Source of the DNA: Flagellimonas meishanensis
Lineage (GTDB): Bacteria > Bacteroidota > Bacteroidia > Flavobacteriales > Flavobacteriaceae
Direction: 5' to 3'
Length of the DNA: 64,000 nt
NCBI RefSeq assembly: GCF_019880545.1
Contig: NZ_JAINVW010000003.1
Span: forward strand, 992,001 to 1,056,000
This document shows, piece after piece, positions 1-9,600 of this stretch; the stretch's first letter is position 1; the number at the start of each line of letters is the position of its first letter. Made by a program: the position numbers and the translations under genes. The notes below the pieces were generated by a model. The model was not told the origin of the DNA. It ran no database searches and worked only from the letters and a program-made list of their open reading frames with translations.

Positions 1-1
1 G

Positions 2-1465
2 AACAAGATCTTGAACGTGGATTTTAACGGAGCCCCAATAGCGAATATAATTGAGGCACTGAGCGTTGAGCTAAATCTGGACGTCTATACGGCAACACCA
101 TTGGAGCAGGCCGGGGAGGTAACTTTTAATGCCAGGAACATTTACTTTGATGATCTGCTGTCCCATATGTTCGAGAGCCAACAAAAAGGGACTGCCCCAT
201 TGGCTGATGGCAACAACCCAAATGGACGTGGCCGGGCCGGAAACTACAATAATGCCACCACAGTCCAAAACAATGGACCATCTTCAAATTTTACCTTTAA
301 AAAGGAAAACGACATCTACTTTTTTGGAACTGCCGACCAGTTGAGCCTAAGAAAAGTGGAGATCGTCCAGATGATGCACCGCTCGGTGGAACTGATGAGC
401 GATCCAAGATCCTATTCCGGGGGATATCGGACAGCGGGAAGGACCAATACGGGAAATGTCAACTATTTTGGCAACGGCCAACAAGGGTCCGACTTCCAGG
501 GCCCCCAACAAAATTTGGGCAGCCAGCGAAGCCTGAATACCAGAAGCGGCGATTTTGGAGACTATCGGGACGGGGCCGAGGCCCTAGTGAACATTCTGCC
601 CGATGAGATCAAGTCCGATCTTGACATCAGGGTCGACTTTGAGCTCAACAGCTTCTTTGTAAGCGGTCCCTCGGCAAACATCGAACGATTCAAAAGTTTC
701 ATAAAGGAGATTGACAGGCCCGTGCCCGTGGTCCTGATAGAGGTCATGATCATCGAGGTGCGAAGGTCATCCATTGTGGAGACCGGGATCAGCTGGGGCA
801 TCGGTGACGGGCCCATTGGGACCAAGGGAAACCTGTTTCCGGATACCGAACTCACCCTGGGTGCAAATACCGTGAACAAGGTCATAGGCGGCTTTGATGG
901 TTTCGGTTCCTTTAACATTGGAAAAGTGGTGCCCGAGTTCTTTGCCACTATAAAGGCCTTGGAGGAAAACGGGAACATCAAGATCCGTTCCACACCAAAA
1001 CTATCAACCCTTAATGGACATAGGGCCAATCTTTCCATTGGGGAGACCACATACTATGTGATAACCAACCAGAACTTCTTTGGGTCCCAAGTGCCCACTA
1101 CCTCCGAGATCAGGAACTATGCCCCAATCGATGCGGAACTGGGGGTTAGTATCAAACCACTGGTCTCAGGCGATGGACAGGTGACCTTGGAAATCAATGT
1201 CATCCAATCTGATTTCAGTGGGGAACGTATCGAGGAGGATGCCCCGCCGGGCCTGACCTCCAGGGAATTCAGTTCCATCATCCGGATGCAGAACCAAGAC
1301 CTGGCCATATTGGGTGGGCTCGAGGAAAAGATAAAAAATGATTCTGGGAGCGGGGTACCTCTCCTTGCCAGGATCCCTGTCATCAAATGGCTGTTCAGCA
1401 AGAGAAAGCGGGAGGACACGAAACAAAAATTGACCATTTTGATAAAGCCGACCGTCATCTACTGA
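2..1465 (+). CDS. Type II secretion / type IV pilus-like secretin (GspD/PilQ family), 5' partial
   Basis: The reading frame is open from the window edge, so the true start lies upstream; the apparent TTG at 11 is not a convincing start. The first about 60 residues look like a secretin N-domain (NVDFNGAPIANIIEALS). A Gly/Asn/Gln-rich stretch follows (about residues 65-190), then another N-domain around INILPDEIK-type sequence, and a C-terminal secretin core with VPVVLIEVMIIEVRRSSIVE and a closing LLARIPVIKWLFS motif. Secretins form the outer-membrane channel of type II secretion systems and pilus machines. The next two genes look like the inner-membrane GspL/PilN and GspM/PilO parts, so this is probably the end of a secretion or pilus operon. 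No frame break is seen. GspD and PilQ cannot be told apart without the missing upstream genes. Confidence 0.85.
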   Translation, partial: NKILNVDFNGAPIANIIEALSVELNLDVYTATPLEQAGEVTFNARNIYFDDLLSHMFESQQKGTAPLADGNNPNGRGRAGNYNNATTVQNNGPSSNFTFKKENDIYFFGTADQLSLRKVEIVQMMHRSVELMSDPRSYSGGYRTAGRTNTGNVNYFGNGQQGSDFQGPQQNLGSQRSLNTRSGDFGDYRDGAEALVNILPDEIKSDLDIRVDFELNSFFVSGPSANIERFKSFIKEIDRPVPVVLIEVMIIEVRRSSIVETGISWGIGDGPIGTKGNLFPDTELTLGANTVNKVIGGFDGFGSFNIGKVVPEFFATIKALEENGNIKIRSTPKLSTLNGHRANLSIGETTYYVITNQNFFGSQVPTTSEIRNYAPIDAELGVSIKPLVSGDGQVTLEINVIQSDFSGERIEEDAPPGLTSREFSSIIRMQNQDLAILGGLEEKIKNDSGSGVPLLARIPVIKWLFSKRKREDTKQKLTILIKPTVIY

Positions 1466-1467
1466 AA

Positions 1468-2673
1468 ATGAGGCACTGGTTCCAACATATCATAGAAGGT
1501 TCGGTATATCAGGGATTGGAAATCTTTGAAGTGGATGACAGTATCTATTTTTCATTGCTGAAGGTGCAGAAAAAAAATGGGGAACTCAACACTGTCTTTG
1601 AAAGGGCATTTCATACAATCGAGGAGTTGACGGGGCATATCAATGCAAAAAATGTAATCCTGTTGGTCATCAACTCGTCCAAAATATTGAAGAAGCAGGT
1701 CTCCCTAGATCCAAAGTTGGATGTCGGGCAATGGGTCGTCAACGCTTTCCCAAATCTGGACCTTGAAAGTTTTTATTATGGAATATTGGATGTCGGGGGA
1801 CTCGGCATTGTTTCCATTGGGAAAAAAGAGGACATAGATGGAACATTGGATATGCTGAAAGGCCATGGAATCGTCCCGTCAAGGGTTTCTTTGGGCATTT
1901 CCGACCTCCAAAACAGCATTCCCCATTTGCAAGTATCCAACATCCTTGGATCCAACTTTCAACTTAGGAACATAAGCGCTTCCGATTTCGTTTTCGAACC
2001 CAAAGGTTCAACCCAACAAAATCCGATGAAAATAGGTGGATTGACCATATCCACAACGGGCCTACTCCCTTTTTCAAGTGTGTTGGGATACCTAAAGGGC
2101 TCTAGGGAAGAATCCAACCTATCGGTACTTAACCGACGATTCGATAACAACTTTAAGAACCATCGCCTTTACAGTGTTGGCCTTAAATTGGGAATCGGGG
2201 TTCTATTGACGGCTTTGCTTTTGAACTTTCTGCTGTTCACCCACTATAGGGCGAAGGTGGAGTCCATGGAAACCTTGTCGAGCTCCGAACAGCAACTCAG
2301 TATGTTGAAGACGATCAAAGATCGGATTGCCACAAAAGAACAGAGGCTAAATATGCTCCTGGGGTCTTCAAACTCAAGATCGACATTTTACATGGACAGG
2401 ATCGCACTTGGGTTGCCAACCTCCATTCAATTGGACCAAATGGAATACCAACCACTGTTAAAACCGGTCCGTGAAGGCAAATTGATAGCGTTGGACCAAA
2501 ACAACATCCAAATTTCCGGACAATCCAATGATAAGGACGGATTTGCCCAATGGATGGAAAAATTGGATCGAGAAGATTGGGTAGAAAAAATGAAGATATT
2601 GGGCTATGAGTATGCCGACAAGAATTCTGACAGGTTCTCCTTAAAGATTGAAATCAATGAAGCTGGACAATAA
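1468..2673 (+). CDS. GspL/PilN-like inner-membrane assembly protein
   Basis: The start is the ATG at 1468, two bases after the secretin stop. An in-frame ATG at 1387 would overlap the secretin by about 80 bases and is rejected. The protein has 401 residues: a soluble N-terminal part of about 230 residues, one hydrophobic segment (about residues 236-256, GIGVLLTALLLNFLLF), then a short predicted coiled coil (VESMETLSSSEQQLSMLKTI) and a C-terminal domain. This order (cytoplasmic domain, one membrane pass, coiled coil, periplasmic ferredoxin-like domain) is that of GspL or of a PilM-PilN fusion. No catalytic motif is seen. The call rests mainly on topology and on its place between a secretin and a GspM/PilO-like gene. 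Confidence 0.6.
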   Translation: MRHWFQHIIEGSVYQGLEIFEVDDSIYFSLLKVQKKNGELNTVFERAFHTIEELTGHINAKNVILLVINSSKILKKQVSLDPKLDVGQWVVNAFPNLDLESFYYGILDVGGLGIVSIGKKEDIDGTLDMLKGHGIVPSRVSLGISDLQNSIPHLQVSNILGSNFQLRNISASDFVFEPKGSTQQNPMKIGGLTISTTGLLPFSSVLGYLKGSREESNLSVLNRRFDNNFKNHRLYSVGLKLGIGVLLTALLLNFLLFTHYRAKVESMETLSSSEQQLSMLKTIKDRIATKEQRLNMLLGSSNSRSTFYMDRIALGLPTSIQLDQMEYQPLLKPVREGKLIALDQNNIQISGQSNDKDGFAQWMEKLDREDWVEKMKILGYEYADKNSDRFSLKIEINEAGQ

Positions 2674-3169
2674 AAACAAATTATTGGCGGGAGTCTTCTT
2701 TATGCTACTTTTTTTGAGCTACCCATTGGCTTTTAAAAAAACCATGGCACTGAGGGAGGAATACACTACCAATGCTGACAAACAGCAGTTAGCTGCACAT
2801 GTCCCGCAAGAACTCTCGATGATGACACAAAAAGAAAAGTATCTGGACGCACAATTCAAAGCGTTCAATCTGGGGACCTCATCACTTCAGAACGACCTAC
2901 TTAAGTTTTTGAACGAAATTACCGTGACCAGGAATGTAAAGATCATCGAGTTTAAGTCGCCACATCGGTTCTGGGAAAAGGATTCTCAGGTAAAAACCTA
3001 TATTTTTAGTCTGGAAGGAGGTTTCATGGACATCCTGAAGGTTTTGCATGCCTTGGAAGAACAGGCGGGCTTTGGAACAATTTCACATGCAGCCTTTGAA
3101 AAGAAGAAAGACCATAGAAGGGGGAAAAGCCATCTACAAGTGCTCGTGTTTTTGGAGCATGTGGAGTAA
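2657..3169 (+). CDS. GspM/PilO-like inner-membrane assembly protein
   Basis: This 170-residue protein has a short cytoplasmic N-terminus, one membrane segment (LLAGVFFMLLFLSYPLAF, about residues 8-25), a helical stretch and a small periplasmic domain. The ATG at 2657 overlaps the previous gene by 17 bases, implying translational coupling; a TTG at 2648 is possible but less likely. GspM and PilO proteins partner with GspL and PilN on the periplasmic side of the inner membrane and have little sequence signature, so the assignment is by topology, size and order. It is the last gene of the operon. Confidence 0.55.
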   Translation: MKLDNKNKLLAGVFFMLLFLSYPLAFKKTMALREEYTTNADKQQLAAHVPQELSMMTQKEKYLDAQFKAFNLGTSSLQNDLLKFLNEITVTRNVKIIEFKSPHRFWEKDSQVKTYIFSLEGGFMDILKVLHALEEQAGFGTISHAAFEKKKDHRRGKSHLQVLVFLEHVE

Positions 3170-3376
3170 ACTTCTGTACTTTTTATCCACTATTTTTTTT
3201 CATCCATAAATCTTAAACCAATCATATTGGTCCTAAATCAGCAGAAACCAGCGAGTGAAACCGAGCTTTTCGCTGCAAGGGTCCTAAACCTTGCTAAATC
3301 AATACTACCTAGAAGAACATTATTAAAAAAAATGTACTTCTTAAAAATTGTATTGTCCTCCCATGTTTATGGAAAT

Positions 3377-3406
3377 AAAAAAGCCGAGCATATTGCTCGG
3401 CTTTTT
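3377..3406. terminator. Bidirectional intrinsic terminator
   Basis: A perfect stem (AGCCGAGC with GCTCGGCT, about 5-base loop) has an A run on its left and a T run on its right. It can stop minus-strand transcription leaving the tRNA gene, whose encoded CCA ends at 3406, and plus-strand transcription from the secretion operon. Confidence 0.85.
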
Positions 3407-3482
3407 GGTCGGGATGACTGGATTCGAACCAGCGACCACACGCACCCCATGCGTGTACGCTACCAGACTGCGCCACATCCCG
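3406..3482 (-). tRNA. tRNA-Pro (anticodon GGG), CCA encoded
   Basis: Read on the minus strand, a 7-bp acceptor stem (CGGGATG with CATCCCG) closes a complete cloverleaf. It has a D arm with GGTA, an anticodon stem CACGC/GCGTG holding the loop ATGGGGT (anticodon GGG), and a T arm with GGTTCGAATCC. The discriminator A is followed by an encoded CCA. The anticodon loop matches that of E. coli tRNA-Pro(GGG), which reads CCC and CCU. A terminator stem abuts the 3' end, so it is a single-gene unit. Confidence 0.95.
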
Positions 3483-3493
3483 AAAACGGATTG

Positions 3494-3501
3494 CAAAAAT
3501 A
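3494..3501 (-). promoter_or_regulatory. Candidate -7 box for tRNA-Pro
   Basis: On the minus strand this reads TATTTTTG, a match to the Bacteroidota -7 consensus TAnnTTTG, 12 bases before the mature tRNA 5' end. No clear -33 TTG at the usual spacing was found. Confidence 0.45.
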
Positions 3502-3542
3502 TAAATTAATATGGAATGGTATTCCTATTTCAACACAATTTT

Positions 3543-3584
3543 AAAAACTCAACCCATTCCCTTAAGTAAGGGTTGTGGGTTGAG
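3543..3584 (-). terminator. Intrinsic terminator of the giant adhesin gene
   Basis: A 9-bp stem (CTCAACCCA with TGGGTTGAG) encloses a second small stem (CCCTTA/TAAGGG). On the minus strand it is followed by a T run. It lies about 30 bases beyond the stop codon of the adhesin gene. Confidence 0.8.
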
Positions 3585-3615
3585 CTTCCATAACTGAAAC
3601 AGTGGCTTTATTCAT

Positions 3616-6600
3616 TTAACGATACAGGGTGAAATGGCCAACATATTGCTGCCTTTCCCGGTCATTGGCATTTACCACATACCAATAATCACCGGTTGGC
3701 AAAGGATTCCCGTCATAGGTGCCATCCCATTTTTTTACTTGGTCCAATCGGGCCACTACCCTACCATAGCGATCGTAGATCACCACATCGATATTGGGGA
3801 AGAATTCGCGGTTTTTTGGATACCAAAAATCATTGAGATTATCCCCATCCGGAGTAAAGAATGGCGGCATTTCTGGCATTCCCTCAAAATTGAAAGGCAT
3901 TACCAGACTGGCGACACACCCATTCCTATCCCGAACCATGATGGTAATACTCTCATCGGTAGTGGTATTGAAAACATTCACCTCACCGTAGGATTCTCCC
4001 TGGAAGAAGAATTCATAGCCTCCAAAGCCACCAGTGGCGACGGCTGTTATTTCGTCCGCACCTGTTTTCGTGGCCTCCAAGGTCAGGGGTTCATAAGCAT
4101 CTATTTCAAACTCTACGAAGGTCACACATCCATTTTGGTGATAGATGTATACGGTATGGCCTCCAGGGGGAAGGTCCCCAAAGGTCCGTTGGTCTGTGGC
4201 GAGTGCCACATCATCCACATCCAAAGAAAACAGTAGGTTGGGCAGCAACGATTGATCCGCTATGGAAACGGTGGCCGTACTGTTGGGGAATATGCCATCA
4301 CAGCCATACTCCACAATGGGCTCTGCAATCAATTCGATGCCTATTCCGATTTCTGCCACCACGCTGGTTTGACAGCCATTGGAATCCCTAACAAAAATGA
4401 CATAGGTCTCACCACCCAACAGGTTGTCGAAGAACATGGTGCTGTTCTGAACAAAGTCGGCATCATCAGCCGAATTGACACTTGTGAAGTACGGCGCAGT
4501 TCCTCCACTTACCTGCAAGGTCATGGTGCCATCCGCATCGCCCAAACAGGTTTCGGGAGTAGTAGACACTACGCCTGCGACCAATTCCATGGGTTGGGTA
4601 ATCTCTACGGTACGTGTTATGGTACAACCCAAATCATCCTGAATAATGATGTCATAGGTTCTTGGTGATAGGTCTGTGAAGGTTTTTCTATTTGGATTCG
4701 TCGGGTCGTCACCTTCAAAGAATTCGCTCAACGTATCGGAAATGGAATATCGTATGGCTCCGGTTCCCCCGCTAGCTTCTATGATAATCTGGCCATTGGT
4801 GTCCCCAGCACACAAAACGGGGACGGCTTCCAAATATTCCAAAACCAATGGTGGTTTGGGTTCAATGACAATGGGGTCTGAGATGGCCTCACATCCCCCA
4901 CTCTGGGCATACACGTAGTAGGTTCCGGGATTCAGTTCCCTAAAGATACCTGAGGTTTGTGCTGGCCTAACTGTATTGGCGACCGTCGGGTTAGGAGGTG
5001 TGTTTGAGTTTAGCAAAGTGTACACGTAGCTCCCGATTCCACCGAAAGCTTCGGAGCGGATAATACCAGTCGCCTCCCCAGCACAGTTGATGGTAGCGTT
5101 GGTCAAATCCAAAGCTATTACCAACGGTGCCGCGGGATCTAAGGATATTTGATTAGATCGTTCAAAAGGACACCCATTGGAATTTTGGACATCGTATTGG
5201 AAAGGTCCGGGATCCACTGTGATATCCACTACAATCTGAACGCTGGTCATTCCCGCACCAAAGGGAATAAATGGGTCCGCAGTTCCCGATCGGCGATAGA
5301 AATAATCCACACCAACCTCAGGATTGGTCACCGTCAACCCCATTCTTCCCAAATCCCCACAACCTGGTGGTTGCAATTCCACCAACTCGGCCACTACAAT
5401 TTCGGGATCTTGAACGGTAATGGGAACCGTGGTGAAACTACAGTTCCATCCATCAAATATGGTTATGGTGTAGTCCCCTGCTGAAAGATTGGCAAATGTT
5501 GGTGTTGTTTGAAGTCCACTGTTCGTACCATCGGTAATTCTGTTCAATTGGTACAAATAGTTGCCTGGACCCTGTCCTCCAGTCACATTGAATGTTTCTA
5601 TAATTCCATTGTTGTCATTATTACAGGCCAATCCCTGAACCACTTGTATATCGGCGGTAATTGGTGTGGGCAAGGGCAAATCAACTGTGGTACTGGTTAC
5701 ACATCCCCTGGCATCTCTAACGTTGACAGTATAAAGTCCTGTTGACAGTCCTTGGAAAATGGGATTTGTGTTTGGATAATCTACCAGAACAGTGATTCCA
5801 TCAGGGTCAACCAACTGATATTCATAAGAACCCCATCCTCCATCACCGGAGGCTGTGATTTCACCTATTCCAGGTACATTACAGGTTACCGGAGAAGTCT
5901 GGTTTGCATCAACTGTCAAGGCCCTATCTGGAGATCTTACAGTGGTTACGTTACTTACCACATCACAGAAAGGGGAATCCAGCGCTTCCACATGAACCAC
6001 TAAATTTCCAGCGGGCAGGCCTGTGATTATCTCCGGGGTATTGATAGGAGCATTGGTGTCGAAAGTTCCTGTTACCCCGGTTGATGTTTCCACACCAGCG
6101 TTGTCCCTTGTGAACACTTCATAATTGTATGTTCCGCTGTAATTGTTGATTGCCAAACTTATCTGTCCATCATTTCCATTGAAACAGGTAACCGGCTGTA
6201 CCTCGGCTATTAAGGCTTCAATGGTATTGTATTCGGGCATATTGATGGTGGCAGTCAAATAGGTACAACCTCCACTTCCAATATCGGTCACTGCAAAAAT
6301 GTAGTCTCCCGGAGTGGCTATGTCCCAATTCACACGGTCTGTTCCTCCTGAATTACGGGCAGGCTCGGAACCCAATGGCAAAATCTCAACTTCATAGTTT
6401 CCAGGGCCCTCATTGACAATGATGTCTATGCTTCCGGGATTTACTCCGGTTCCAGTTGCATCACAGGTAATTGGATTTACATTGTAGCTGAAAGTGATAT
6501 CCGTCGGGGTGTTGATGGTCACCGTAGCCGTTTCTTCACATCCGTTCTGATCCCTAGCGGTTAAAATAATGGTTTGATTGGTACCATTATCAATTACCTC

Positions 6601-9600
6601 AAAGGTATTGCTGGTCTGGAAGTTGGTCCCATCGAACTGAGGAGTGCCATCGTTCATGCTATAGGTGTAAGGCCCCGTTCCCGTAGCCGTTCCACTTCCA
6701 TCACCATTGGTATCTGTAAATATGGTAATCGTGGCCGTACTGAACTGATTGCTGGATGGATTACAGGTGAATTCCGTGTTTGTGGCATTTACTTGTAAAA
6801 TTGTGGGCTCGCCAATAATAATGTTTCCAGACCGATCCGTACAACCACGGTCAGAGACCACCTCCACTTGATAGGTGTTTGGAGCCAAATTATCAAACAA
6901 TGGGGATGCTTGCGGACCCGCAAGGACTGTGGCACTAGCACCATCATATAGAACATAGCTAAGTGGTGTATCAGTGTCACTGCCTGGTTGCAGTTCCACG
7001 GCGATGGTACCATCATTGGCCCCATTACAGGTGACATCGCTATTTGGAGTGGCGCTGATTATTGGTGTATTCACCGTGGATACACTAACCAGAGCCTCGT
7101 CGGTGCACAATGGAGTGGTATTGGAACTCAAATCGGTTACCAAAATGTTATAATCCCCAGGAAGTACATTGTTGAACACATTGGAACTTTGGGCAGGACC
7201 TATGTTGGCCAACGTCCCCGCATTCCTGAGCTGATATTCAAAATTACTACTGCCTCCGGAAGTGTTCACGGTAATAACACCATCTCCGGCATTACAGGTT
7301 GGCAATGATGTGGCATCGGCTGTTATGGCAAAGAAATCAAAGACTTCTGCTGTAACCGTATTGGTACATCCGTTGCCGTCCCTAACAGTTATAAGGTAAC
7401 TTCCGGGATTGGGCACAATAAATGTCGTCGCAGTTTGGTAACCACTACCTATGTCATATTGGAAAGTTTCCTCGGGAAGTCCAGAACCCGTGGACAGCGG
7501 TGAAACCATATGAATTTGATACCCACTGGTTGCAGTACATTGGTTCACCACGTCAATTACAGGGGTAGGCACACCTGCTTCCTGCGTAACGGTCAAAGTG
7601 GTCAATGCGGTGCATCCGTTGGCATCTTGCACATAAAAATCATAATCGGCCGGATAAGGACCCGCTATTTCAAAGGTGGTCTCGGGATTGAAAGCGGTTG
7701 GAGCCGGATTTCCCGTAGGGACATAAGCATAGTTAAAAGGAGCGGTTCCGCCAAATCCTCGTACGGTGACCAAAGCACCGGCATTACAAGTGGCCTCCAC
7801 AAAATTATCAATGGTTATGGACGGCGAACTGAATCCTATGAAAACCAAAGTACTAGCACTACAGTTTGTATCAGTATCCGTTACAATAATCTGATAATTC
7901 CCAGGAGCCAGACCATTAAAAGTGCTAGTAAAAGGTAAAGGTACATTGGTAAAGGTTGTAGGTCCTGATACTGTCGCTCCGGTGTCCGTATTTTGCAATG
8001 TCACCGTAAAGTTGGCTGGGTTTGCGGGCAAACCAGTTACTTCGTAATCAATAGAGCCACTTCCGGCAACATTACAAGATGCCGTTGTAGCTATGGCGGT
8101 TACCGATGCTGGATTTAGCGGTCCTATGGGGTCGATTTCTTCAATATAAGTACATCCAAGTGCATCCCTGACCTCAACAAAGTAGGTTACCCCAGGAACT
8201 ACCAGACCGGTAACATCGAAAATATCATTTCCGGCACCCGTTCCTGGTGTAAATATGGGATCCCCTACCAATCTAAATTCATACGGTGCAGTACCACCTG
8301 TGGCCTGTACTCTATATGGAAAAGAAGTATCTGAACATAATCCTGGGTCAGGGTCCAATGGAATAAGATCCAATACGTTTTGGTCCAGCACCACGTCGTC
8401 CCTGTCCTCACATCCCTGGGCATCGGTAGTGACTATGGTGTAATTGCCCACGGGAAGATTGGGGAAATTAACGGTTGTACTTCCTGTAGCCATGGAAGAG
8501 GCCACTAAATTTCCGGCAGCATCCAAAAGGATGTAGTCAAAAGGCGCCACTCCGTTGTTTATTGTTGTTGAGATGGAACCGTTTACGGAACCGGCAGAAC
8601 AAACTGCATCAATCAGGGTAACGGTTGCATCCAAAGGATCACTGGGTCCAATAGTCACAGAGTAGGCAGGACTTACGCAGCCTCTGCTGTCCCGGATCAT
8701 AAATCCGCCATGAGTACCGGGTCCATATCCTGAAAATATATTTTGGGTGCTGAACGTGGCACCATTATCATTACTGAATTCATAAGGTGGCACCCCTTGC
8801 GTAGTGTCAGGAATCACTTCCACAATACCGCTGGTGTTATCCCCACATTGGGTATCGGTTCCCACAACGGAACCAGCTATGGTTTCCGGAGGTGATATGG
8901 TCACCACATTAGTCTCAGTGGTACATCCCCTGCTATCCGTAATCAAGAATTGATAGGTGGTGTCGGCAATAATGGACCCATCATTGGGAATACTATATAT
9001 AAAGGAGTTTCCGGTTATGTTGTTATTGTTCGATGTGTAAGGAGCACCGTTGATGCTCACTTCATAAATATCATAATTTCCACTTGAAGTGTATCCATTG
9101 CTGATATTTACCTGGATTTGGGCCGGTGGTCCGGCACAGTCCAATTCTTGAATGGTAGTAGCATTGGCAATAACCTGTGGTTCAATGGTAGCTGTAACAG
9201 TATCACGGCAATCATTGGCATCCACTACTTCAATGGTATATGTGCCAGGTGTCAATCCCGAAAAAGTATTGCTTGCTCCAAGAGTTCCCGAATTGATGCG
9301 ATATTGATATGGGGCCGAACCTCCTGCTGCGTTAACTACCAAAGTCGCCGCAGTGAAATTGTCGTAACAAAAATCCGAGGCTCCATTATCCAAGGTCAAT
9401 GTGGGCGCATCCAAACGGGTCAGGGTAAAACTATCGGTCACCGTACAGCCATTGGCATCGGTTACGCTAACTTGGTAAAGCCCATCTTGGGAAAGATTGG
9501 AGAAGGTGCTTCCGTTTTTAGGTCCTCTGGTCGATCCATCAGGTTGGGTCAAGGTATAGCGATTACCTCCCCATCCCCCAACCGTGTTTATCTGTACGGA

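Noticed and set aside
1387..1467. Earlier start for the GspL/PilN-like gene
   Set aside because: It overlaps the secretin and adds a charged, non-homologous tail; the ATG at 1468 follows the stop by two bases.
3227..3544. Open frame of about 105 codons on the plus strand
   Set aside because: It runs antisense through the tRNA-Pro gene and the terminator; no homology-like features.
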